Below, piece by piece: positions 1 to 5,288 of a stretch of DNA of 5,537 nucleotides. A program made the position numbers and the translations under genes. Position 1 is the stretch's first letter. Every line of letters starts with the position of its first letter. This DNA is from Cyclobacteriaceae bacterium (lineage in GTDB: Bacteria; Bacteroidota; Bacteroidia; Cytophagales; Cyclobacteriaceae): the NCBI GenBank assembly GCA_030637245.1, contig DAOVVI010000154.1, forward strand, positions 1 to 5,537. Reading direction: 5' to 3'. The notes below the pieces were generated by a model that saw only the letters and a program-made list of their open reading frames with translations, was not told where the DNA came from and did not search any database.

Positions 1-2
1 AA

Positions 3-626
3 GTAATAAGTAAGGATCTTCATCTTGATCCTGATAAAATAAAAGAATTAAAAAAGAAACTGAAGAAAGTAGAGGGAAGACCTGACCGGGGAATTGAAAA
101 AATGTTTAGCCTGCCTTCGAGAAATCTTCTTCAATTAAGCGCTATGGCTTACAATAAGTCCAATATACTTATTTCTGTCAACTCCATCATTATATCTATT
201 ATCATTAGCGGCCTTATTAAAACGCTTGATAATCACCCTCATCTCGTCATTCCTACCTATATGATCTTAACCATCAATGTGGGTTCAATAGTTTTTGCAA
301 TAATGGCTTTACGGCCTAATGTTACAAAAGGGAAATTCACAAGGAAAGATATAGAAGAAAAAAATACGAATCTCCTGTTCTTTGGTAATTTTCATGGTAT
401 GAATCGCAATGATTATAAATGGGGTATGCTAGAAATGATGAGCGATGCAAATTATTTGTATTCAAGCTTGATTGACGATATTTATTTTCTGGGCAAAGTA
501 CTTGGTAAAAAATATAGATTCCTGCGATTGTCATACAACATTTTCATGTATGGGATCATAGTTGCTGTAATTGCATATGTAGTGGCCAATATCAGCTACA
601 TCAATGGATTGAGGTATATAATTTAA
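3..626 (+). CDS. PycTM (DUF5706) membrane protein, C-terminal part of a likely HD-PycTM fusion; 5' end outside the window
   Basis: The frame is open from the left edge, so the ATG at 102 is probably internal; 207 residues are visible. After a charged, Lys-rich linker comes RPDRGIEKMF, which I recognise as the start of the PycTM (DUF5706) domain of Pycsar effectors. Three hydrophobic helices follow, at about residues 54-72, 81-103 and 179-199 of the fragment. Between helices two and three is a soluble stretch with RPNVT, FTRKDIEEKNTNLLFFGNF and DIYFLGKVLGKKY, conserved features of the family as I remember it. In Bacteroidota this domain is commonly fused behind an N-terminal HD phosphohydrolase domain, which would lie upstream. 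In Pycsar defence, PycTM effectors sense cCMP or cUMP and damage the inner membrane; whether this chromosomal version does so is unknown. No cyclase gene is visible here. The family call is fairly sure, the HD fusion is inferred. Confidence 0.82.
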   Translation, partial: VISKDLHLDPDKIKELKKKLKKVEGRPDRGIEKMFSLPSRNLLQLSAMAYNKSNILISVNSIIISIIISGLIKTLDNHPHLVIPTYMILTINVGSIVFAIMALRPNVTKGKFTRKDIEEKNTNLLFFGNFHGMNRNDYKWGMLEMMSDANYLYSSLIDDIYFLGKVLGKKYRFLRLSYNIFMYGIIVAVIAYVVANISYINGLRYII

Positions 627-790
627 GTGAAATAACAATTCACATACATGTGGCAAGTAATATTCCATGGTCGAGAACCCAGCACTTCCATCATGTAGTC
701 TCTGTGCTCACTGAATGAACAAAGTAATTGATTTACAAACACAGGTACGGAGGCGAGAACCTGTCAATTCATCCTGAATATTTAGTTTCC

Positions 791-812
791 AAAGAAGTGG
801 ACTTCTTTCTTT
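791..812 (+). terminator. Possible intrinsic terminator hairpin
   Basis: AAAGAAG (791-797) pairs with CTTCTTT (802-808) around the loop TGGA, and CTTTT follows. The stem is low in GC and the T-run short, and the site lies about 165 nt after the PycTM stop codon, so it is a weak candidate for ending that transcript. Confidence 0.28.
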
Positions 813-929
813 TAAGAAAAATATAGCATATGACTCACTATAATTATCGTCACTATTCAGCCTCATGTAAAATAAACCAACCGGTACACATGGGAAATAT
901 TCATTAACACCCATATGTAAAATCAGTTG

Positions 930-960
930 TTTCAAAATAAGCAGGATATACCTAATTTTG
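930..960 (+). promoter_or_regulatory. Bacteroidota-type promoter for the DUF2279-Smr operon
   Basis: TAATTTTG at 953-960 is a perfect match to the -7 consensus TAnnTTTG of the Bacteroidota housekeeping sigma factor. TTTC at 930-933, 19 nt upstream, is a three-of-four match to the -33 box TTTG. Transcription would start about 5-7 nt after the box, close to or at the ATG at 967, so the mRNA would have little or no leader. One perfect eight-base box can occur by chance in AT-rich DNA. Confidence 0.45.
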
Positions 961-966
961 CGAATC

Positions 967-1866
967 ATGCACAAAATAGCATCTTTAATATTTTCCTTGC
1001 ATCTATTATTTTATGGTTCTATAGCATATTGTGCAGAAGGTACGGATTCTACCCAAATAAATAAAAAGCGTCTAAACACAGTACTGATTGGAACGGGAGT
1101 TGTTTATGGCACTTCTTTAATTGTGTTAAATGAAGTTTGGTATAAGGAACAGGGCAAGACTGACTTTCATTTTTTCAATGACAACTCGCAATGGAATCAG
1201 GTTGACAAAGTCGGCCATTTTTATTCGGCCTATCAATTGAGCAGAATTGGCAAACAGCTATTTCTATGGACCAATATGTCAGAAAAAAAATCAGCTATCT
1301 GGGGTAGCGTTATGAGCCAGGCAATTATGATCCCGATTGAAATCATGGATGGTTTTGCTGTTGAATACGGATTTTCCTGGGGAGATATTGCCGCTAACCT
1401 GTTGGGATCAGGATTCTTCCTTTCACAGGAATTATTATGGAAAAATCAGAAAATAAAAACAAAATTTTCATTTCACCGGACAGAATATGCGAAAAAAAGA
1501 CCTGAAGTGTTAGGTAACGGCTTTTTGGAAGAATTATTAAAAGATTACAATGGACAAACATACTGGTGGTCGTTTGACATTTATGCACTTGGCCATTATA
1601 ATAGAAAAATCCCTAAGTGGCTGAATATCGCCATCGGATATGGAGCAGAAGGAATGGTGTACGGCCGCGAAGATGAAAATATAGCTAATGGATATAATAG
1701 CTATAGACAATATTTTGTAGGAATAGATTTTGATTTATCACATATTCAAAGCCGAAAAAAAGCTGTAAAGACACTTTTATTTGTTGCGGATATGATAAAA
1801 TTCCCTGCACCAACCCTGGAGTTTAATAATAAAAATGGAGTAAATTTTCACTGGTTATATTTTTAA
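967..1866 (+). CDS. DUF2279 family exported protein (YfiM-like)
   Basis: The product is 299 residues from the ATG at 967. A TTG three codons upstream (958) could also be the start and has AGGA at 943-946 before it, but it overlaps a perfect -7 promoter box, so I prefer the ATG. The N-terminus is a signal peptide: a Lys after Met-His, a hydrophobic core (IASLIFSLHLLFYG) and a likely cleavage site near SIA-YCA, which places the mature protein in the periplasm or envelope. A second hydrophobic segment follows at about 38-56. Family hallmarks are DKVGHFYSAYQLS (about 80-92) and IEIMDGFAVEYGFSWGDIAANLLGS (in two parts, IEIMDGF and FSWGDIAANLLGS, about 125-148), with conserved His and Asp residues. 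The function of DUF2279 is unknown. The next gene starts 3 nt after the stop, so the two are surely cotranscribed. Confidence 0.85.
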   Translation: MHKIASLIFSLHLLFYGSIAYCAEGTDSTQINKKRLNTVLIGTGVVYGTSLIVLNEVWYKEQGKTDFHFFNDNSQWNQVDKVGHFYSAYQLSRIGKQLFLWTNMSEKKSAIWGSVMSQAIMIPIEIMDGFAVEYGFSWGDIAANLLGSGFFLSQELLWKNQKIKTKFSFHRTEYAKKRPEVLGNGFLEELLKDYNGQTYWWSFDIYALGHYNRKIPKWLNIAIGYGAEGMVYGREDENIANGYNSYRQYFVGIDFDLSHIQSRKKAVKTLLFVADMIKFPAPTLEFNNKNGVNFHWLYF

Positions 1867-1869
1867 AAA

Positions 1870-2814
1870 ATGAGAATTGGAGATCGGGTAAGATTATTGA
1901 GAGGAACTGAAGAAGGCATTATAGTCAACATTAAAGGAGATAAGATTGTTGAGGTTGAAATTGAAGACGGTTTTATTATTCCTGAGATGAAAAACGAGGT
2001 AGTGGTCATTGACAAAAATGAATCCGGAGTATTTTCAACGGCAGAAAAGACTTTAAATCCACCTCAATATAAAAAATCAAATGACCAAATTCCCACTGGA
2101 CTGTATCTGGGACTGGCTGAAAAAAATGAAAACCGATACCAGGCTTATTTTATCAATCAGCTAAGCGAAGTAGTTTTGTTTTCTATCAGTCAAAATGATA
2201 AGAGATCTATTACAGGAAAAGGATATGGAATTTGCAAGGGTTATGAATCTGTAGAAATCGGCGAGATGACATCAGGCATTTTCAATTCCTCCAAAAGACT
2301 GAATGTCCAGGTAATTTTTCATGAAAATCAAGTCCGTTTAAAGAAAAATCCTCTAAATATTGACCTCAATTTAAGTAAAGAAAAACTCACTAAAAAAGTA
2401 CTTTTAGGGTCAATTGATGAGGAAATTTTCCTCGTAAAAATCGAAGAGAAGACAGTAGTTGAAATTGATCCGGAGAAATTAAAAGAAAAATTGTTTGAAA
2501 GCAGTGAGCACTCCTATTCCAACAAAGAAAATAAAATACACTCCAAAGAACAAACAATTGATTTACATATAGATGAGTTATCAATCAATTTAAAAAACAA
2601 TGAGATTCTGGAATATCAATTAAGTGAATTTGAAAAAGCTTATGATGACGCACTTTTATTGAATTTGGAAAAACTGAAGATTATCCATGGCGTAGGAGCT
2701 GGAATATTAAGAAACGAGATTCATAAGCGTCTCAGTGTCAGGAAAGAAATAAAATTTTTCGAAGACGCCGATAAAGAAAGATTTGGTTTTGGTTCAACCA
2801 TTATTTATTTCTAA
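1870..2814 (+). CDS. DUF2027 and Smr domain protein
   Basis: The product is 314 residues. The N-terminus (about 1-50: IGDRVRLLRGTEEGIIVNI...) is a small beta-rich SH3/KOW-like module, followed by the DUF2027 core (about 70-210) made of predicted beta strands and without membrane segments or a signal peptide. An acidic and Lys-rich linker leads to a C-terminal Smr domain (about 227-314). The Smr motifs are visible: DLH at 231-233 and HGVGAGILR at 273-281, matching the family's HGxGxGxLR loop. Smr domains bind or cut nucleic acid; in MutS2 and SmrB they act at stalled or collided ribosomes or on DNA. The target here is unknown. The gene starts 3 nt after the DUF2279 stop with no Shine-Dalgarno sequence, which suggests translational coupling. 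The domain call is firm; the role is open. Confidence 0.9.
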   Translation: MRIGDRVRLLRGTEEGIIVNIKGDKIVEVEIEDGFIIPEMKNEVVVIDKNESGVFSTAEKTLNPPQYKKSNDQIPTGLYLGLAEKNENRYQAYFINQLSEVVLFSISQNDKRSITGKGYGICKGYESVEIGEMTSGIFNSSKRLNVQVIFHENQVRLKKNPLNIDLNLSKEKLTKKVLLGSIDEEIFLVKIEEKTVVEIDPEKLKEKLFESSEHSYSNKENKIHSKEQTIDLHIDELSINLKNNEILEYQLSEFEKAYDDALLLNLEKLKIIHGVGAGILRNEIHKRLSVRKEIKFFEDADKERFGFGSTIIYF

Positions 2815-2815
2815 C

Positions 2816-2849
2816 TTGACAAAATGCAGGATACAATCTGTCAATTTTT
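2816..2849 (+). terminator. Weak terminator after the DUF2279-Smr operon
   Basis: TTGACA (2816-2821) pairs with TGTCAA (2839-2844) over a 17-nt loop, and five T residues follow. It starts 2 nt after the stop codon, where an operon end is expected. The long loop and AT-rich stem make it weak. Confidence 0.35.
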
Positions 2850-2877
2850 GCAATAACTTTTTTTTATAATTATTTTG
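2847..2877 (+). promoter_or_regulatory. Likely promoter of the 134-residue protein gene
   Basis: TTTG at 2847-2850 (-33-like) stands 20 nt before TATTTTG at 2871-2877, which is the -7 consensus TAnnTTTG with one base missing. Spacing and order fit a Bacteroidota housekeeping promoter. The leader would be about 40 nt. Confidence 0.35.
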
Positions 2878-2926
2878 CGATCTAATTGAGCTATTTTTAT
2901 TTTTAAATCTAAACTAACGAAATAAG

Positions 2927-3331
2927 ATGGAATTTAACTTTAACGAATTTATGGAGCGGTATGCTGAAGAAATCGACGGCCAATTTTCAGAATACGATCA
3001 GAGTAAATCTGTAATCATTGTTCCATTAGATGAAAACAGGTTCCAGGCCGTACTGGGAGTGATAAAATACAACGAAAAATTCAACAAAACCGGCATTGAA
3101 TTTTCATCAAAAGTATGCCCATTTTCTGACGATATAGACTGCAAACAGTTGGTAATCGAAAATGCAAAAACCTGTTATGCGAAATTTGTGATCGTGGATG
3201 ATTTTATTAAAGTTGAAGGTTCGACATTTTTAGAAACTATAATGGAAGAGGGATTGAAAGAAATTATAAAGGAAGTCGCTCAATTGGCTGACGAATGGGA
3301 ACTTAAGTTAACCGGACTGGATGTAAACTAA
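2927..3331 (+). CDS. Small acidic cytosolic protein of unknown function
   Basis: The product is 134 residues, has no signal peptide or membrane segment, and is rich in Glu and Asp. The pattern is an N-terminal amphipathic helix (FNEFMERYAEEID), a run of beta strands (SVIIVPLD, FQAVLGVIKY, TGIEFSSKVCPF, YAKFVIVDDFIKVEGS), then a C-terminal helix (ETIMEEGLKEIIKEVAQLADEWE). This alpha-beta-alpha order, ending in a long acidic helix, recalls the YbjN/type III chaperone-like fold, but that is an impression from shape, not a recognised motif. Three Cys stand at 64, 72 and 83. The ATG at 2927 is the first in the frame after the likely promoter; no Shine-Dalgarno sequence is seen. It appears to be a single-gene unit. 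Codon use looks like that of the neighbours, so I take it as a real gene. Confidence 0.75.
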   Translation: MEFNFNEFMERYAEEIDGQFSEYDQSKSVIIVPLDENRFQAVLGVIKYNEKFNKTGIEFSSKVCPFSDDIDCKQLVIENAKTCYAKFVIVDDFIKVEGSTFLETIMEEGLKEIIKEVAQLADEWELKLTGLDVN

Positions 3332-3351
3332 ATATAAACATATTTCATACC

Positions 3352-3393
3352 AACTCACGCAGTTTTCGTAAGACAAATTGTTTGAGTTTTTTT
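3352..3393 (+). terminator. Possible terminator after the 134-residue protein gene
   Basis: AACTCA (3352-3357) can pair with TGAGTT (3383-3388) over a 25-nt loop, and the T-run continues to 3393. The long loop makes this weak. A second, better hairpin without a T-run lies at 3459-3475 (CTGCCT/AGGCAG, loop TTTGT). The rest of the gap up to rnpB is AT-rich and must contain the rnpB promoter, but I find no clear TAnnTTTG box there. Confidence 0.22.
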
Positions 3394-3592
3394 ATTTTGA
3401 AACCAGAATCAATCAGGAGATAGTTGAGAATATAATAATAAACTAGAAATCACGGTATCTGCCTTTTGTAGGCAGGGTGACACAAAATTCAATGATTTAT
3501 TTTGAAAAGTAATTTTTATCGGATACCATAAGAAATACTTATAAATTATAAAGACTAAAACAATTTAATAAATAGTGCAAAAGGTCTTATCG

Positions 3593-3610
3593 CTCCGATA
3601 AATCGGGGAG
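3593..3610 (+). repeat. CCGA/TCGG hairpin in rnpB, copy 1 (P3 position)
   Basis: CTCCGA pairs with TCGGGGAG around TAAA. It is the least perfect of the five related stems and lies directly before, and partly within, the conserved CR I sequence. Confidence 0.6.
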
Positions 3611-3654
3611 GAAAGTCCGGACAACAAAGAGCGCCGTACTTCCTAACGGGAAGG

Positions 3655-3670
3655 CCCCGACTTGTCGGGG
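3655..3670 (+). repeat. CCCGA/TCGGG palindrome in rnpB, copy 2 (P9 position)
   Basis: CCCCGAC and GTCGGGG form a 7-bp inverted repeat around TT, 16 nt in all. It has the same length and plan as copies 3 and 5. It stands just before the CR II sequence ACAGAAA. Confidence 0.8.
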
Positions 3671-3697
3671 ACAGAAAGTGCAACAGAAAATATACCG

Positions 3698-3713
3698 CCC
3701 CGATCCGTCGGGG
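3698..3713 (+). repeat. CCCGA/TCGGG palindrome in rnpB, copy 3 (P12 position)
   Basis: CCCCGAT and GTCGGGG pair around CC with one U-G wobble, 16 nt in all. It differs from copy 2 at only three positions. Confidence 0.8.
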
Positions 3714-3873
3714 TAAGGGTGAAATGGCGAGGTAAGAGCTCACCGTACTTTTGGTGACAACAGTAGCTTGGTAAACCTTACGGGTTGAAAGATCAAATAG
3801 ATTTTACTTTTCAATGCGAAAGTGGGTTGCTCGCTCACTGCTCCAGGGCAGGTAAAATGGGTAGATCGATAGA

Positions 3874-3893
3874 TCCCGATGGCGACATCGGGA
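3874..3893 (+). repeat. CCCGA/TCGGG hairpin in rnpB, copy 4 (P18, GNRA loop)
   Basis: TCCCGATG and CATCGGGA form a perfect 8-bp stem closed by the tetraloop GCGA. In class A RNase P RNAs the P18 GNRA loop docks into P8, so this copy has a clear structural job. Confidence 0.75.
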
Positions 3894-3911
3894 CCAGATA
3901 AATGATAAGAA

Positions 3912-3927
3912 TCCCGACATGTCGGGG
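3912..3927 (+). repeat. CCCGA/TCGGG palindrome in rnpB, copy 5 (P19 position)
   Basis: TCCCGACATGTCGGGG contains the perfect 14-bp palindrome CCCGACATGTCGGG. It sits between the 3' strand of P2 and CR V, where class A RNAs carry the optional helix P19. Confidence 0.8.
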
Positions 3928-3977
3928 TACAGAATCCGGCTTACACTTTTGCACTATTTATTTTTAACACAAATATA

Positions 3978-5129
3978 ATGGCGAAAATACTAATTATTGA
4001 TGATGAAAAGAGCATCCGTTCAACACTTAGAGAAATCCTGGAATATGAAAAATATGAGGTGGATGAGGCTGTTGATGGTCAAGATGGGATAGAAAAACTA
4101 TCGAAAAAAAATTATGATATAGCACTGTGCGACATTAAAATGCCCAAAATGGATGGCATTGAAGTTTTGGACAAAGCACAGGAAATAAATTCTGAGGTGC
4201 AGTTTATTATGATCTCCGCTCATGGTTCTATCGAAACAGCAGTTGATGCTGTAAAAAAAGGGGCATATGATTTTATTCAAAAACCACCGGATCTCAATCG
4301 GTTATTAATTACGCTAAGAAATGCCCTGGATAAATCCTCCCTGGTCACCGAAACAAAAGTTCTCAAAAAGAAAATTTCTAAAACTTTTGATATTGTAGGT
4401 GAATCACCAGCAATATTGGATGTAAAGGAAACCATAGCAAAGGTTGCTCCTACTGAAGCCCGTGTCATGATTACCGGAGACAATGGCACGGGAAAAGAGT
4501 TGGTTGCCAGGTGGCTTCACATGCAGAGTAACAGATCTAAGAATCCATTTGTCGAGGTAAATTGTGCCGCAATTCCATCAGAGCTCATAGAAAGCGAGTT
4601 GTTTGGCCATGAAAAAGGATCTTTCACTTCGGCTGTTAAGCAGCGAATTGGAAAATTTGAGCAAGCCGATGGTGGGACAATTTTTCTGGATGAAATAGGT
4701 GATATGAGCCTATCTGCTCAGTCAAAAGTACTTAGGGCTTTACAGGAAAATAAAATTACCAGAGTCGGGGGCGACAAAGACATAAAAGTAAATGTAAGGG
4801 TAGTTGCGGCAACAAATAAAGACCTGAAAGAAGAGATTCAACAAAAAAAATTCAGGGAAGATTTATATCATCGTATTGGTGTTATTCTGATTCATGTCCC
4901 CCCCCTTAAAGAGCGAAAAGAAGACATCCCTCTTCTTGTAAATAAATTTCTCGATGACATTTCGAATGAATACGGATCAAAGAAAAGTTCAATAGAAGAT
5001 AAAGCAATTGAAACCCTTCAATCCTTTGAATGGACAGGAAACATTCGTGAGCTAAGAAACGTTATGGAGCGATTGGTGATTATGTGCGGTGAAAATATTA
5101 CTGGTGACGACGTCAAAAAATACTGCTAA
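3978..5129 (+). CDS. NtrC-type response regulator, receiver plus AAA+ domain, no C-terminal DNA-binding domain
   Basis: The product is 383 residues. The receiver domain (about 1-120) has the acidic pair D8-D9, phospho-acceptor D52 (in LCDIKMPKMDG), S80 and K102. The AAA+ ATPase (about 135-365) has Walker A GDNGTGKE (167-174), Walker B FLDE with D238 and E239, FREDLYHR (292-299) with the likely Arg finger region, and WTGNIREL (352-359). The sigma-54 contact loop reads GSFTSA (214-219) in place of GAFTGA, keeping Phe and Thr. The protein ends about 24 residues after WTGNIREL, so the usual Fis-type helix-turn-helix is absent; I recall this short, GSFTSA-bearing form as common in Bacteroidota. 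A partner histidine kinase is not in the window. The ATG lies about 15 nt after rnpB with no Shine-Dalgarno sequence and no room for a separate promoter. A run of eight C (4898-4905) lies inside the ATPase region. Confidence 0.93.
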   Translation: MAKILIIDDEKSIRSTLREILEYEKYEVDEAVDGQDGIEKLSKKNYDIALCDIKMPKMDGIEVLDKAQEINSEVQFIMISAHGSIETAVDAVKKGAYDFIQKPPDLNRLLITLRNALDKSSLVTETKVLKKKISKTFDIVGESPAILDVKETIAKVAPTEARVMITGDNGTGKELVARWLHMQSNRSKNPFVEVNCAAIPSELIESELFGHEKGSFTSAVKQRIGKFEQADGGTIFLDEIGDMSLSAQSKVLRALQENKITRVGGDKDIKVNVRVVAATNKDLKEEIQQKKFREDLYHRIGVILIHVPPLKERKEDIPLLVNKFLDDISNEYGSKKSSIEDKAIETLQSFEWTGNIRELRNVMERLVIMCGENITGDDVKKYC

Positions 5130-5130
5130 T

Positions 5131-5256
5131 CTAAACCTCTTTTTCAGTTTTCTCTGTTTTCTTTACGTCATCTTTGGTATAGGTAGGGCAGGTTCTCTGT
5201 GTACATGCGAACGTACCTGCCAAAAAAAGAGCAACTATTGCGATTTTAATCTTCAT
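5131..5256 (-). CDS. Small exported, lipoprotein-like peptide, 41 residues
   Basis: The minus strand encodes a 41-residue product: a basic start (MKIK), a hydrophobic core (IAIVALFLAG), then TFAC with Cys at 18, followed by TQRTCPTYTK and a highly charged Lys/Glu tail ending in KEV. The layout is that of a signal peptide plus a tiny mature part. The lipobox is poor (T-F-A-C instead of L-A/S-G/A-C), so it may be a lipoprotein anchored at Cys18 or a secreted peptide cut after Ala17. Tiny Bacteroidota proteins with a CPTYTK-like motif after the signal peptide are familiar to me, of unknown function. Start support is good: AGGTGA (TCACCT at 5260-5265) stands 4 nt before the ATG and a perfect -7 box lies further upstream. 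Its stop codon is 1 nt from that of the convergent response regulator. Confidence 0.78.
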   Translation of the reverse strand: MKIKIAIVALFLAGTFACTQRTCPTYTKDDVKKTEKTEKEV

Positions 5257-5259
5257 TTT

Positions 5260-5265
5260 TCACCT
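5260..5265 (-). promoter_or_regulatory. Shine-Dalgarno sequence of the 41-residue peptide gene
   Basis: On the minus strand AGGTGA lies a few bases before the ATG at 5256. It is the only good Shine-Dalgarno match before a gene in this window, and it supports the short minus-strand gene as real. Confidence 0.6.
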
Positions 5266-5288
5266 GTTTTAATTAATAACTTGATATA

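Larger units (their letters stand above)
627..966. other. 340-nt intergenic region without a convincing gene
   Basis: This gap separates the PycTM gene from the DUF2279 gene. The plus strand has only very short frames. The minus strand has an 88-codon frame (974-708) that runs antisense into the start of the DUF2279 gene; its product resembles nothing I know. The visible structures are a 6-nt inverted repeat ACAGGT/ACCTGT (741-746 and 759-764), a hairpin at 791-808, and a promoter-like site at 953-960 at the right end. I see no tRNA or riboswitch signature. A decayed gene or an unrecognised small RNA remains possible. Confidence 0.6.
3567..3962 (+). ncRNA. rnpB: RNase P RNA (catalytic subunit), class A type
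   Basis: This is the RNA enzyme that removes 5' leaders from pre-tRNAs. Conserved parts seen in order: GAGGAAAGTCCGG (3608-3620, CR I), ACAGAAA (3671-3677, CR II), the GGTGAAATGGCGAGGTAAGAG stretch (from about 3718, CR III region), and CAGAATCCGGCTTACAC (3930-3946, CR V). The ends are set by helix P1: 3567-3583 pairs perfectly with 3946-3962 over 17 bp. P2 is TCTTATC (3585-3591) with GATAAGA (3904-3910). Peripheral hairpins can be assigned by position: P3 (3593-3610), P9 (3655-3670), P12 (3698-3713), P18 with a GCGA tetraloop (3874-3893) and P19 (3912-3927). Five of them share a nearly identical CCCGA/TCGGG stem. Exact mature ends may be a few bases inside P1. Helix numbers are assigned by eye. 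Confidence 0.96.

Noticed and set aside
648..698. 16-codon plus-strand frame after the PycTM gene
   Set aside because: Too short, with no start signals or recognisable product.
708..974. 88-codon minus-strand frame
   Set aside because: No recognisable motif, no Shine-Dalgarno sequence or -7 box at its start, and it runs antisense over the promoter and start of the DUF2279 gene. Kept only as a note on the gap.
2816..2844. TTGACA as an E. coli-type -35 box
   Set aside because: No TATAAT follows at 16-18 nt, and the sequence is better explained as the left arm of a hairpin after the operon; Bacteroidota promoters have a different form.
3555..3743. 62-codon minus-strand frame
   Set aside because: It lies fully opposite rnpB, and its codons are explained by the RNase P RNA structure.
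3593..3927. Repeated palindromes as a CRISPR array
   Set aside because: Spacing is irregular, the units are 16-20 nt hairpins, and all lie in helices of RNase P RNA.
5187..5221. Inverted repeat GGCAGGT/ACCTGCC as a terminator or operator
   Set aside because: It lies inside the coding part of the 41-residue peptide gene, has a long loop and no T-run; probably chance.
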